From positions 2,230,728 to 2,294,727 of the forward strand of contig NW_004955429.1 in assembly GCF_000276665.1 (NCBI RefSeq): 64,000 bases of DNA. The letters run 5' to 3'. The notes beneath the pieces were generated by a model. The model saw nothing but the letters and a program-made list of their open reading frames with translations. It had not been told where the DNA came from and searched no databases. This DNA is from Chinchilla lanigera (Eukaryota; Chordata; Mammalia; Rodentia; Chinchillidae). Both the position numbers and the translations under genes were made by a program. Of this stretch, positions 10,910 through 22,904 are shown piece by piece (the stretch's first letter is position 1; each line of letters opens with the position of its first letter).

Positions 10910-11239
10910 GGTCATTATCACTGTATTATATCCCCTCTAATTCGTTTTTATTTTTGAGTGTGCAACACTTTGTTTTTATTATACTATCATATTGTACAAT
11001 ACATCTCTTGAATTTATTCTTCCCACCAAACTGAAATTTTGTATGGATTACCAATAATTCCCCCACTTTCCCTTACCCTATCCAGCACCTTACACTCTAC
11101 TCTCTATTTTTGAGTTCAGTATTTTCAGATTCCCCCATATAAGTAAGATCATATAGTATTTATCTTTCTATACCTGCTCACTTCACATGACATAATGTCC
11201 TCTAGATTTATTAATGTTAATCTAAACTATATGTATATA

Positions 11240-11287
<48 letters not shown>

Positions 11288-11440
11288 ATTTTTCTATTAA
11301 TTCACCTGGCAGTGGGCACCTCTGCTGGTTCTATGATGAATAATGCTGCACTGAACATGAAAGTGCAGATACGTCTTTGACATACTGACTTCAACTCCTT
11401 ACAGTATATTCCCATTGGTAGGCTTGCTACATCCAGATGG
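10910..11440 (-). mobile_element. L1 (L1MA-like) 3' UTR and ORF2 end, antisense
   Basis: Antisense L1 landmarks occur in order: 'tactctctatttttgagttc' in the 3' UTR, 'cccatataagtaagatcata', 'cttcacatgacataatgtcc', then after the AT repeat 'gatgaataatgctgcactga' and 'ctttgacatactgacttcaa'. These match the 3' end of old mammalian L1s. The ORF2 portion is broken and noncoding. Confidence 0.85.
11230..11284. repeat. (TA)n microsatellite inside the L1
   Basis: An almost pure TA array of more than 40 bp occupies the place where L1 normally has 'tgtgtatatataccaca'. It probably expanded from that built-in seed. Confidence 0.93.
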
Positions 11441-11778
11441 AAATTAATACCACAAAGATAAATCTTCTGCACTAGCAGAACTTGTATTTCTTCATAAACA
11501 AAACTGGAGCCTAGAGATTAGAAATTGGGTCAGGATTACTTGTCCAGATAAGATAAGCACACTCCCAGGAGTGAGATGAGAGGCATGCACAAACAATGGA
11601 AATCAGTACGAGGAAGGTTGAAGAAGCAGAAAGAGGGGTGTAGACTGTTAGGAATGCATAATGCTTTTCTTGGAGTTTTCTTTGAAGGATAATGCTTCAC
11701 CTTCTCTGTAAGAATGTCTAGGTTGATCCCAAAGAGCAATGCCAGGGCAGGGGCTTGGGTTTGGTGCATTGTGGTGAG
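11441..11778. other. Unassigned sequence
   Basis: No supported feature between the L1 and the GT microsatellite. Confidence 0.4.
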
Positions 11779-11779
11779 T

Positions 11780-11829
<50 letters not shown>
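11779..11829. repeat. (GT)n microsatellite
   Basis: About 25 nearly uninterrupted GT units. Likely polymorphic in length. Confidence 0.95.
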
Positions 11830-11830
<1 letters not shown>

Positions 11831-14800
11831 TGAACTTTCATTTTAAATTAGCCATGTCTCCCCAAAGAAGTAGTGAGCTATTAAAACAAATTGCCTTCAA
11901 ATCAACTTGGTAAATATTCCAGTTTACAGAAATAGAACCCTTGCTCATTCTTTTCCCTTTTGTAATATTTAAAAACAAAGGGAATATTTATATCCATGAC
12001 TAACAATTCATTTATAGAGCCAGTCTGATCTCTAAGTCTATGGAGTAAATTTAAAATGTGTTACATTTTTTAAAATCAGTGTATTTTTATGCCTTCTTAG
12101 GCTTAGTTTATATTTAATGGGGAAAACAGTAACAAATTCAATACCAATACAAAGGTAGTTTAAACAATATAATAAGCAAGCTGTTATTTTCATTTGCCTC
12201 ATGTTAAAGCTAGACTTAGAGAAAGCATGCAAAGTCACAGTTAATAATTTGTGTATGCATATTAAGTTTCTCATTCATGGTATAAAAAATTTATCTGGAT
12301 ACACTATTGATGAAATAAGACATAATTCTAAGTATGTAAAAGTTTAGGTAAATCAGGCTTAGTCAGTTGTATGTACATATATAAATAGCTTTCACTAAAT
12401 GAATTGAATATAAAGACTAGAATTCTGTAAAAGCAAATATTTGGGATTTGGGTGGCTGTTGCTACAGTTAGAATGCCAATCCATTGACTTGACTCAGGGT
12501 CTCACTGGCTTGGCATTGGTTATAGCCAAAACAACAGTGAAAAAATTATTTCAACTGCCAGCTGACAAGCTCATAGAATTTAGATCCAGATGTTTTAGAG
12601 AAAAGGGCATCATTTATCCTGGCGCTACTCTCACTAGAAAATGAAAAATACCAAATTAGTAATAGCCAGTGTTATTTTTTCAATATAGTCAACAATCTGG
12701 AATGTTTACTACCAAAATTTTTAGAAGATTCAATCATCTTATTTTGCTACCAATACAACTACTTCATCATTCTTAGTATCTACTATACTTTCAGCTGCAA
12801 ATTTCTCTCTGAATTAATTAATTTAGCTAACTATTCTAGAGAAAAATTGAGTTTAAAAGTGATCTATTTTCACATAATTAAAAGGTAATGGGAGTGATCC
12901 ACAACAGAAAAAAATAAAATACATAAACAGCAAAAGCATTTTCTCTTGCACATAAAAAGTTAAACAAACAATGTCTGAGAGACCTAGGCCTTAAATTTTC
13001 TCAGAATTTCTCTCCATTGTTTCCACACTAACTTAGCAACCTCCACGTGGCAGTACACAGCTAGATAGAGTTTATAATTTGGTTGGAATGTTGTGACTAC
13101 ATGCGTTGTTCTTCTTATTATAAATGCTTAATCCTTAGTTGAAACTATTTGTCACAATAATATCCTGTAGTGAAGACTTTTACAAGATAATTACATGGTG
13201 AGTAAACAATACAATGTTCTCTTTTATCTGTTTTAAATGGGAAGCCTTCTAATTTTATCACCTGCCTTTTGTTCATATATTACTGGGCAAGGTAAATAAG
13301 AGTCACTGAACAACCCTGGTAAATCATTTGTTATTATACCTTCCACTACATCCAGAAATTAATGAGCAATATTTAGGGCTTACCAACTCCTCACTTTGTA
13401 AACATCAGCTTCCACTGCCTGCTACAAGGTGGAAGAAATAGTGAGCCCAGTCTTTCTCTTTGAATGTTTTACAAGATTACAAAATATTCCTGTGGTAATG
13501 AACTGGAGAAAGTGCTGTCTTCTGCGTATTGCATCTCACCCAGAGATGCTCACTGCTGACTGAAGGCAACCCTATTATTATTATTATCATTATTATCACT
13601 ATTATTATTATTAATTCTTCTCATTTTTTTCTGAATCTTCATTTTCCTGCATTCCTTGCTTCCCTTTCTTCCTTCCAACACTGATGGAGGAGTTACTATG
13701 AATAAAATGGAGAACAGTGTTCATCTCATCTTAACAATTAGAAAAATGAGATGTTCAAGTGTTGGATAATTTACCTTCACTACACATCCAACAATGAAGC
13801 TGGACTTTCCAGTCCTGTCTGACCTCAAGCGCATGCTGACACCCCTTTGTTTTTTTATCCTTTCCAGGCCTTGTTAGGATGCCAGTCTGGAGCCACTCAA
13901 GGAAAAGCGAAGTCTCCCTGGAAAGTATCTGGGCGGTACCTAAATAATAGACTCTCCCCTGTCCACCCCCAGGAACCTCTTGGCTATTTAATGGACCCAC
14001 ATACAGAGTCCTGCACCTGCACAAGGACCAGTTGCTTTCCCCTTACCACTGCTCTCCACCACTAGTGGAAATGTGGATTTCAAAAGCCCGTTCAGGGTAC
14101 TATGAAGACAGTTGTGCACTGGAAAAGCCTGTGGTTTTCTCCTGTTCTTGTTGGTGATAGAAGTTGACACACGCTGACAAGGAATCTTCCATCCCAGCAT
14201 CCCCACCCTCCGAGGCTCTAGCTCCACCTTTCCTCATGGGACACAGGGAATCCAGCCCTCTCAGACTCTAAGGAAAGAAAACTCTTTTAGTTTGTCATTG
14301 GGAAGTTTCAGATGGGTTGAGCACTGGTCCTTGTGGGCCATTAAAGCTGAATTTTTGAGGTTTAGGTAGAGTAGAGTATTTCTTGAGAGGAAGTATAAGA
14401 CGGAGGAGAGCAGAGTATTTCTTGAGAGCAGGAATTCGACCTGGGGAATGTGAGCAAGTGAGGAGTTGACCAGATGGAGTCCAAAAGTCTGTGCTAATGT
14501 TGAAGGAGATGGCTGAGAGGGCCAAAGGCCCATACTTTGTGAAATAGTAAAAAACCAGGCAGAAAGGCAGATAAAGAGAAGGAGCTTTGCTCTAATACCC
14601 AGCAGATTCCAGAATCCCAGACCTCACATCCATTACTTGACCTGTGAGTGCTCCCATCACTAGAAGCAGAATTTTACCCCAGCCCTACTGGAGTTCATCA
14701 CTGGTTACTGTTACAGCAGAGCTTGGATGAAACACAAGCTGCTACTAGGTGCTACGTGACACTGCATGTAGATGCCACTCATCCTACACAGCCCCAGGAT

Positions 14801-15411
14801 CCCCAAGTGGGAAGACAGAACACCTGGTGTTGTGGGGATCATATGCGGTATGGATCATGGAGCCATAGGCACGAAACTCCGGTTCTGGAATGTTGGTTAG
14901 TTACAGCCCCCTAAGGCAATAGTGTTCGCTGATTATTGGAGTAGAGATGGTTACCACATGCTGCCTGTCTTCCAAAGTGTTGCACCGCAAGTCTGAAAGT
15001 AGGCAATTGTTTGTGATGTAAAAATGTGGTTTCAATTTCTTTAACCAAAGAGGTCCCTAAAGCAGACCCTTTCTATCTTTTCTGTGGACTGGCACCCCAG
15101 AGGGTTGGAACACCTGCTCATAAGCCATTGCTGTTTGCTAAGTCAGCCCTGCTCATGTGTGTGTGAGCATATACACACACATGTGTACTTCTGTGCTCAT
15201 GGATATGTTTGTCACAAGACATGCTTTTTAAAAAGCCTCCAGGTGATTTGCATTTCCCATGCCACATGGGAAACTATATTTTGTAGCAAATCTCAATGTG
15301 AGAAGCCAATTAGAACTTACCTAAGAAAGGTTTAGTTCATTCAACAATTAGTTGTAACCAAAGCCAGCCACTGCACTAAATACTCCAGGTGTATGGCCAG
15401 AAAAACATCAT
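11830..15411. other. Long unassigned AT-rich stretch
   Basis: About 3.6 kb with no recognised interspersed repeat. Open frames at 13755-14227 overlap on both strands and show no domain. The only clear structure is the (ATT)n run at 13573-13612. The absence of SINEs and LTRs over this length stands out against the rest of the window. Confidence 0.4.
13573..13612. repeat. (ATT)n microsatellite, imperfect
   Basis: A run of TAT/ATT triplets interrupted by ATC units over about 40 bp. Confidence 0.88.
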
Positions 15412-15955
15412 GTATGCTAGAGATTGAAAATTGATGCCCTCTCAAATTTCATTCTGAAACCCAAATCCCAAATGTGATTGTATTTGGAGACAGAGCTTGA
15501 AAGCTGCATTTAAGTCATGAGGGCAGAGCCTTTATGAGTGGGATTAGTGCCCTCTGAAACAGGAAAGAGTTTGTATCCTTTCTCTTGCTGTTCTCTGGGC
15601 CATGTGAACACAGGCCAAGAAGATGACCATCTATCTGGATGTGGTTGTGCGTGCTTGTAATCCCAGCCCTCGGGAGGCTGAGGCAGGTGGATCACCACAA
15701 GTTTAAGGCCAGCCTGAACTACATAGTGAGTTTAAGACCAGCCTAGACTATATAGTGAGGGCCTATCTCAAAACAAGAACAAAAACACAAAAAAACAGAA
15801 ACTGAGTCCTCACCAAAGACTGAATCTGGTGATACCTTGATCTTGGATTTCTCACTCTACAGAACTGTGACAAATAAATTTCTGTTGTTTAAGCCATGCA
15901 TTCTCTGGTATTTTGTTTTAGCAGCCTGAGCAGATGAGGCAACATTTACCATCAA
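15412..15955 (+). mobile_element. MLT1/MST-like MaLR LTR, sense, split by a B1
   Basis: The 5' half has 'cattctgaaacccaaatccc', 'agtcatgagggcagagcctt' and 'tatgagtgggattagtgccc'. The 3' half resumes after the SINE with 'gagtcctcaccaaagactga', 'accttgatcttggatttctc' and 'caaataaatttctgttgttt', the diagnostic MLT1 end. It is close to full length once the B1 is removed. Confidence 0.88.
15635..15797 (+). mobile_element. B1 SINE, sense, inside the MLT1-like LTR
   Basis: It starts 'ctggatgtggttgtgcgtgc', followed by 'ttgtaatcccagccctcggg', with two near copies of the 'ccagcctgaactacatagtg' segment (internal duplication) and an A-rich tail. The host LTR continues on both sides, so the B1 is younger. 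A clean target duplication is not visible. Confidence 0.9.
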
Positions 15956-16429
15956 TTCTGAACTGGAAAAGGACCAAAAAGTAACAAGAGGAAGGGAGGG
16001 AGAGAGGTCAAAGGGGAAGGGAAACAAATTAAGATGTGTTATGCATGTGAACCAAGTCCCCAAGCTGAATGCAATCATTATGTGCTGCAAACATGTATTA
16101 ATAAAATTTTTTAACATTCTGACTGGGGGGTACCCTCTTTATTCTCAAAATTTGCGCTTCATATAAATTTAGCAAAATTGCCCCTGTCCAAAATTTAATG
16201 GGTGCATTCAGGTTTCATTAACTATGATTTGAACCATGCCCCTTTCCTCCACCCACCCTACACTCTGCTTCTGTTTAAATATTTCTGAATGAAGTACAGG
16301 CAGCAGAGTTGGAAAAGATGAATCCAACTCCATATCTTCTGTCAGTTGCCTGCATACCCAGAAGGTTTATGAAGTGCTGCGATCACCAAGACTCTGGCCA
16401 ACAGCTTTATCTCCTAATTCAACAGTCCT
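15956..16429. other. Unassigned sequence
   Basis: A purine-rich patch at about 15965-16025; otherwise no recognised feature. Confidence 0.4.
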
Positions 16430-16660
16430 TTCATTCATTTTTTTTTCATTTATGCATTTATTTAACAAACACCAAATGCCCACTACATTCTGAACACTGG
16501 TTCAAGGTGCTGATAGATGTGTGCTCTCTTAATCCCCATGGGACATTTGAGAAGATTTAGGTTCAGAGAGGCTCCAAATCTCACCTTAAATTCAACAGTT
16601 AATCTTTGAAGAGTCAAGATTTGAACTCAAGTTATTCTGATGTTGAGGTCTCTGTTCCCA
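16430..16660 (-). mobile_element. MIR SINE, antisense
   Basis: 'tgcccactacattctgaaca', 'cttaatccccatgggacatt', 'aggttcagagaggctccaaa' and 'caagatttgaactcaagtta' follow the reverse-complement MIR order. Confidence 0.65.
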
Positions 16661-16929
16661 GGGAAACAATGACTTTCAAACTATCTTGACTGCGTAAGTG
16701 TAATTAGGTTACAATTACCATCCAGACACTATTTGACTTATTTGCTATTCTAAGGAGGTCATACAATAGAACATTTCAAATATATGTACATTAGAGAAAA
16801 ACAATTTATAAGTTTCTATGGAATTATAGTTCATATTCAACAACTTTCAGTGTTTTCTTTCTTGGTGTATTAATTTCCACTATTTTTTAAAGGATAAAAC
16901 TTTAAAACAAATTTTAGCAGCATACCACT
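16661..16929. other. Unassigned AT-rich sequence
   Basis: No supported feature. Confidence 0.4.
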
Positions 16930-17214
16930 TCAACTGTAAGTCTTTTATTGTGTATCAAAAACATCTTTATACCTACCACAATTCCATTATTACCCTCAAC
17001 AAAACTGGCAACAATTCCCTAATAACATCTAATGTGCAGTCTGTCTTCAATTTTTACAATTGCCTTAAAATAAATGTAGCTTTGGCACTGGTTTCTCGAT
17101 AGCATGACGCCAATGTGGGCCCCGCTGCATTTGGTTGGTAGACTTCTGACATCTCTTTTAGTCTATAATAATGTCCATTTCTATGTTTATTTCTTTGTGA
17201 TGGCATTTGTTTGC
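16930..17214 (-). mobile_element. Old L1M fragment, antisense (left part)
   Basis: 'cacaattccattattaccct', 'aacaacaattccctaataac'-like sequence, 'cccgctgcatttggttggta' and 'tctcttttagtctataataa' resemble the antisense L1M 3' region. A second antisense L1M piece at 19383-19605 may be the continuation, with the duplicated block between them. Confidence 0.5.
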
Positions 17215-17283
17215 TGACAAAGAGTTTCTATCATTGAGAAAAATCAAAAGAAGGTACTAAGAATCCCAAAAGCACTCAAAAAA

Positions 17284-17383
17284 NNNNNNNNNNNNNNNNN
17301 NNNNNNNNNNNNNNNNNNNNNNNNNNNNNNNNNNNNNNNNNNNNNNNNNNNNNNNNNNNNNNNNNNNNNNNNNNNNNNNNNNN
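17284..17383. other. Assembly gap, 100 N
   Basis: Exactly 100 N, a conventional placeholder for a gap of unknown size. It lies inside duplicated copy A. Confidence 0.97.
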
Positions 17384-17499
17384 TTATATCCTTCCACAGT
17401 GATTTGTGAGGCAAGATTCAATGTGCTTATATACAGATGAATAAATGTCAGTGTTCTTCCAAGGCAAAACATAGTGTGGATGATATGATTCAGGGTTTA

Positions 17500-17642
17500 C
17501 TATCCTGCCCTACCCTGTCCTGTCCTGTCCTGTTCTGTCCTGTCCTGTCCTAACCTATCTTATCCTATCCTATCCTATCCTATCCTATCCTATCCTATCC
17601 TATCCTATCCTATCCTATCCTAGCCTAGCCTATCCTATCCTA
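17500..17642. repeat. (TCCTG)n/(TCCTA)n pentamer array
   Basis: It begins as TCCTG units and changes to a longer TCCTA run. The purine at the fifth position differs by block, which is a sign of local expansion after a point change. Confidence 0.95.
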
Positions 17643-17685
17643 ACTACAAATACCATTCTATAAATGTATGTAGTTTTATAGCCAT

Positions 17686-18638
17686 TTGAAGAAATGAAGG
17701 GACTGAGCCACTTGTTCTGTAGAATTCCTGCTTTCCAGACATGGTTGGTTGTGTCCTTGTGACTCCTTTGCCTACCACATGATCTAAGTGTGAGAATAGA
17801 TGGGAGCTGCTGCATAATAAGAGCTCTGGTAGGACTCCTATCTCTAAGTGCTATATATATAATCTGCCCCTTCTGTGATTAAACAGAAAAGATGCCATAA
17901 AATTACCTTATGAATACAATCTCTGGTTCTTACAATAGTGTCGTTAAGACACTAGACATATCAATATCACCCTTTCCAGCTCCTAAGTTTAAAGAAATTT
18001 AAATAAAATAAAAATGTTTTACTTCAGATTTTGGTTTCCACTTTAGAGCTGAATTGAAGCACAGGTAATAATGTTCCTGAGCAATGGAAGACATCTCTAG
18101 AATCAGTCACAAGCCCCTTTTCTTAAGTAGATTTTTCCCTTGAGGCTCTTTTAGTTTCCTATGGATTCTAATTCCACTTCTACGTAGCAAATCCCTTTGT
18201 CAGACCTGAGTTCATTCCAGATTACATCCAGTTTTATAACCTCCATCTGGACAGTTCCATTGCAGTTTAATCCTACTGTGACTGCAGTCCAACTCAAGGT
18301 GATCTCCAGAAACGAAGCCTCACCCTAAAGTTGTGCTGTGCTTGCCAGCAGCACCATCTTCAAAGCATTCAAAACCAGTAAACAATTTTCCCTCTTTTCT
18401 CTCTATATCCACTTACCCACCATTGCTCAAACAATGCTTTATTTAATATATAGAAAATATGTCCATCATGAAAAGAGCAAGAACAGATATCAAGAATTGA
18501 TGAAACTCCTCATCCTATCTCTGTATACGTTGGAGGATACTGGACTATATGAAAATTATAGAGATGAAGGACTGAGATGAGCAAGCGTGTCAGAGCTTTG
18601 CACCTAAATGAGTCTCATCCCTTAAAAGTAGCCTGTTT
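17686..18638. other. Unassigned sequence between the duplicated blocks
   Basis: No gene or repeat family recognised. It separates copy A from the MaLR LTR that precedes copy B. Confidence 0.4.
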
Positions 18639-19005
18639 CTGTATTAGTCACGTACCTGTCACAGGGACAAAATACCTAACACTCATAAATGAAAGGAAGC
18701 GTGGTTTATTTTGGCTCACAATTTCAATGCGTCTAGTCTGTGGGCAGCTGGATTCAAAGTAGAAATTGCAGCGGAAAGGCATACAAGAAGGAAGCTGCTC
18801 ATCCCATGGCAGCCAGGAAGGAGAAAAAAGAGAGACAGAGAGGAAGGGAAGGAAGGATGGAGAGAGAGGAATCCAGGGACAAAAGTGTACCCTTCCAGGT
18901 TATGCCCCCCAGTAACTGCCCCCTCCAGCCAGGCCCCACCTCCAAGCATGAGACATTTGCCAGACATTTTAAATATAAACCACAATGCTTACCTATTAAA
19001 TTCAT
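18639..19005 (-). mobile_element. ERVL-MaLR LTR, antisense
   Basis: 'ctgtattagtcacgtacctg', 'gacaaaatacctaacactca', 'gtggtttattttggctcaca', 'gctcatcccatggcagccag', a GA-rich patch, 'cccccagtaactgccccctc' and 'aggccccacctccaagcatg' give the full order of the family read in reverse. Confidence 0.8.
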
Positions 19006-19053
19006 GATGCTTAATTCCTGTTAACTATGTGCAAAGACCAAATTCAGTTTCCA

Positions 19054-19429
19054 TGACAAAGAGTTTCTATCATTGAGAAAAATCAAAAGAAGGTACTAAG
19101 AATCCCAAAAGCACTCAAAAAAAGTTCTAAAATTTTGGCTGATTCTGTGGATTAAGTGTACCACTTCCCAATAGGATGATTGAAAACATTTTATATCCTT
19201 CCACAGTGATTTGTGAGGCAAGATTCAATGTGCTTATATACAGATGAATAAATGTCAGTGTTCTTCCAAGGCAAAACATAGTGTGAATGATATTATCTAG
19301 GGTTATACTATCCTGTCCTGTCCTGTCCTGTTCTGTCCTGTCCTGTCCTGTCCTGTCCTATCCTATCCTATCCTGTCCTATCCATAACTACAAATACTAT
19401 ACTATAAATGTATATAGTTTTATAGCCAT
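19054..19429. repeat. Duplicated block, copy B
   Basis: Ungapped counterpart of 17215-17685, offset by 1839 bp. It carries about 70 bp that correspond to the gap of copy A. It runs directly into antisense L1M sequence on its right, unlike copy A. Confidence 0.92.
19307..19383. repeat. (TCCTG)n pentamer array
   Basis: Mostly TCCTG with a few TCCTA units at its right end; shorter than its counterpart in copy A. Confidence 0.95.
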
Positions 19430-19605
19430 CACTACAATCAAGACACAAAAGAGTTCCACTTCCCAAAAGTTCCTCAAGTTACTTTGCAGCCAATTCTCTC
19501 CCCCAACTCCTGGCCCTAGGCCACCACTGACATGCTTTTGTGCCTATTATTTGTTATTTTTGTAGATTTTTGTATGAATGAAATAAAGATGAGCCTCTGT
19601 CAAAT
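19383..19605 (-). mobile_element. Old L1M fragment, antisense (right part)
   Basis: 'atcactacaatcaagacaca', 'cccaaaagttcctcaagtta', 'ctggccctaggccaccactg' and 'tttgtatgaatgaaataaag' match the antisense 3' UTR of L1M elements. Confidence 0.65.
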
Positions 19606-22574
19606 TATGTACTTTGAGTTTCACAAAGAATAGAGAGGCAAACTGACTAATGTCACTTAAATGATTTAACAGCTTAGTTGCAAAGACCACTTTTCTCTAT
19701 ATATGAGACAGAGGGTGTGTGTAAAATATGTTTCATGTCTACTCCTATAAAGGGCTGTGTGCACGAGCATGTGAGTGTAAGTTTGGGTGGGTGTGTGTGG
19801 AAATGTGTGTAAAAGGTGGATGTTTGTGTATACATGTGTGTCAGCGTAGAGTATGGAATAGAAGAGGAAGAATAGCAACAGGGCTGGCAAAATATCTCAA
19901 GAAATATACTGTAAAATTTGTCTGTTTTCTCTGCTCATTTAAAAGAGCAAAGGAAGGCTAAGTTGTTTTCGTAACCCAGGCTTCCAGAAACAAGGAGGCA
20001 TCAATAAGTTCTGAAACAAGAAATGCTGATGTCATATTTCCAAGACCAGCGAAGCGCAATCACAGCTCCAGTCACTCTTCAGGTTTTGGGGACAGCAGTA
20101 ACAAATGCTCACCTTCTCGGTGAAAATTGATAGAGATTCTTAATGCCAAAGTTAGGCAGCATGGGAAAGCTAGTATTAGCATCCAGAAGCAACAGAGAGC
20201 TGGAAGAGAAATGTGCAGACGTAAAAACAGATGAATGCAGTAAAAATAAGCTCAGGCCTTTCCTTGCCCTTGGCCTCTTCTCCAGTGCTTCTTTGAGCCA
20301 TCCAGAACCCCCCATGCTGACCCCTCTTTTCTTTGGTTTTACTATCCTTACCTCCCCTCTTGTTCCACCCATGTTTCGAACTTGCTACCTGAGGTGTATC
20401 CTTAGTCCTTCCCTTCCACTCAAATTATATTTTGTAGTCCCACACATCACAGCTTTATTTCCAAAGTTTGTACAACTCAGGCTTCAAACTCTACCAAGCC
20501 AAAGTCACCCTAGAATCTTTGGTAGTTCAGGGAGGGCCTTGGGAGATGCGTCTATGAGTAGAAGCCCATCCTGAGTTACCTGTAAGGTCTCTAGCAACTA
20601 TATTCCATTAAAATAATTTGTTACTCTTGAATATATTTAAAATCAAAGCTTATGTGAGGTTTTGTTTGCTTAGCAGATTCCTTCAATGCTTGGATTAATC
20701 TCATTGTATGTTTTCCTGTGTCACGTTGGTGGTATGTACTTGTGGCTGGCATAACAGCCTCAGCCTTTCTCACCTCTGAGAAGAATTTAACTGACTGAAG
20801 GTCTTGGCAGGGTTGTGCTCTGTAATCATCTCCTGTCAATTTTCCCATGGGCTGCTTTCTGTCAAACATGCAGTCCAGCAGGCATTCTAAGCAAGGTCCA
20901 TTCTGGAGACACAGACGTCTCTGCATGAGACTTTAGATGCAGAAATCGCCCCCAATCTTGCCAAACTCTTCTATATTCAATGTATTCTCAGAAACTTCCT
21001 CTCATACTCCTCTGTCTCCATCCCCAGAGTTAGGCCCACCTTAATCAGCTCCTCTGCCAGTCCCAGTTCCTTCCAGGGCATCTCCACACACACTGCTCCT
21101 AATACATTTCTCATGTGGCTACCAGCACTGTTTAAGCACCTGCTTTTCAGAGGTGATAATCTAAACAAGTAAATAGCTGGAAATTTAAATTCTAATCTGA
21201 GAATGAATGTGTCCCATTTGTTTAAATTACTGATATTTTGGTATGTATTTCTAGCATGTTGATGCTGTCTATTTACTATTTATTGTCCAGGCACAGAAAC
21301 TTTTTTCTTTGCTGCTTTTTTTCTGCCTTCTGACTTTTTACGGATTGATGAGATATTCTGCATTTTAACTTCCACTGATTTGGAACTTACATGGTCTAGT
21401 CCCCATCTCCTGGGATTCCAATTGATCTGTTTTGATTGTGTTCTTTGTTATGCCTATACTTTTTTGTTACATATTTATCTTTTCTTCTTGAACAGCTGTT
21501 TTAGCCTCAGATTGTGGATGAACCCTTTGGAAACGGGGAAATCCCTGGTCACATACCAAGCAGCCATGCAGTCTTTATTTATGCTTCACAAATCTCTCCA
21601 CTTGAAGCTTCCCTATTCTTTCTTTCTGTACTTACTCAATGTTTAAAGCTGATTTCCAGTCTTCCTACCCCATTTGCCAGTTGGCCGAAGCTACTTCTCT
21701 GCCTAGTGCCTGAAATAGTCATAGGTTTGGAGGGCATCTCATTCCAGACTGGCACCAGGAGAAAGGTTCAGATATTCCCGAAGTCTCTTCAGAGTCAGTG
21801 AGTAGAGAATTCTCCACTGAATTTCTAGGAGAATTTGCAACTAGAGTCTGCCTGTCTGACTTCATCACACAGCCAGAATTGCATAGAACACAGACAATTC
21901 TTCATGAGGCAGTGAATGTATGACACTTCGGGTTTTCGAGATTTTCTTGCCAATATTCTCCCTGTTGCCTGACAGTCATCTCTCCAGCAGAACTTTAGGT
22001 CTTTCTCCTGGAGCAGCTATAGAACTCAAGCTTACCGACAGGACTTCCTAAGTTTCAAAAAGAGAAAATCATTCACCATAATCTTTTCTAAGCTTAAAGT
22101 TAGCATCCTACTTAGTGCTTTATTTAAACAATGATAACAAGGTTCTGAGAATGAGCTGTTGGAGAATGGCAATGCCTAGAATATTCTCTAAAAAAAAATT
22201 CTTTCAGAAAATGATGGTTCTGTTTGGCATCCACAACCATAACTCAATCTGTTAGGCAAACATAAATTAAAGGTCTGATTTTTTTTACTTTCTTTCTTAA
22301 GAAAATTCAGGCTATGTAAGAATTATCCTGAGATGTGACTAAATCTGAAAAGTAGAGCTTCCTGTCCCCCCCAACTACATTATTTAACCCTTAACAATTG
22401 TAATGCATTCAGTTCCTATTCCTTGATCCTTATCCTCAAATTGTTTTTTTAAATATAGTCACGTATATAACTTTTCTCCTTAAAACAAAAAAAGTATGCT
22501 TCATGGTAAGCCAAAACTTAATCATCTGCTCTGCCAAAAGTTGGGTTTGATGTCACAGTGAAGAGCCTGCTAAA
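19606..22574. other. Long unassigned stretch
   Basis: About 3 kb. A GT-rich patch lies at about 19770-19840. Overlapping open frames around 20109-20574 on both strands have no recognisable domain. A weak L2-like character around 20330-20560 was not strong enough to call. Confidence 0.4.
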
Positions 22575-22885
22575 ACAGTGGATGGGTGGATGTGAGGAAA
22601 ATAAAAACTGCTATCTCACTTTTTCCTTTTTCTTCTTTTCCAAAGAGATATAAACTCATTTCCTGGGAGAAGCAAACATTGTTTTCCTACCTAAAATCAT
22701 ACACAAGTAACCCCACTTCCTCCAGAAGCCTCTTTTGGCCTGATTACCACTGCTACCAACACCAACGCTTGGGTCTCGGTCTTCACGTCTGAAGGGACCT
22801 GTGTTACATGAAACTCATATTAATAAATCTATCTGCTTTTCTCTTATGAGCTTATCTTTGTCAGTGTTCATTTCAGGCTAAAATG
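22575..22885 (+). mobile_element. Possible solo ERV LTR end
   Basis: The right end has 'ctcatattaataaatctatc' followed by 'tgcttttctcttatgagctt' and 'atctttgtca', which looks like an LTR polyadenylation signal and U5. Left border and family are unknown. Confidence 0.35.
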
Positions 22886-22904
22886 TCTTGGAAAAGGCTC
22901 GCTG

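Larger units (their letters stand above)
17215..17685. repeat. Duplicated block, copy A (contains a gap)
   Basis: The bases on both sides of the N run match 19054-19429 almost exactly, for example 'gacaaagagtttctatcatt' and 'gtgatttgtgaggcaagatt'. In copy B the hidden part is about 70 bp. The match ends at 'tttatagccat' (17685), after which A and B diverge. The pentamer array inside it differs in length and sequence from that of copy B. Confidence 0.92.

Noticed and set aside
20143..20574. 143-codon open frame
   Set aside because: No domain, biased by C/T-rich composition, with an opposite-strand frame over the same part. No splice or promoter context.
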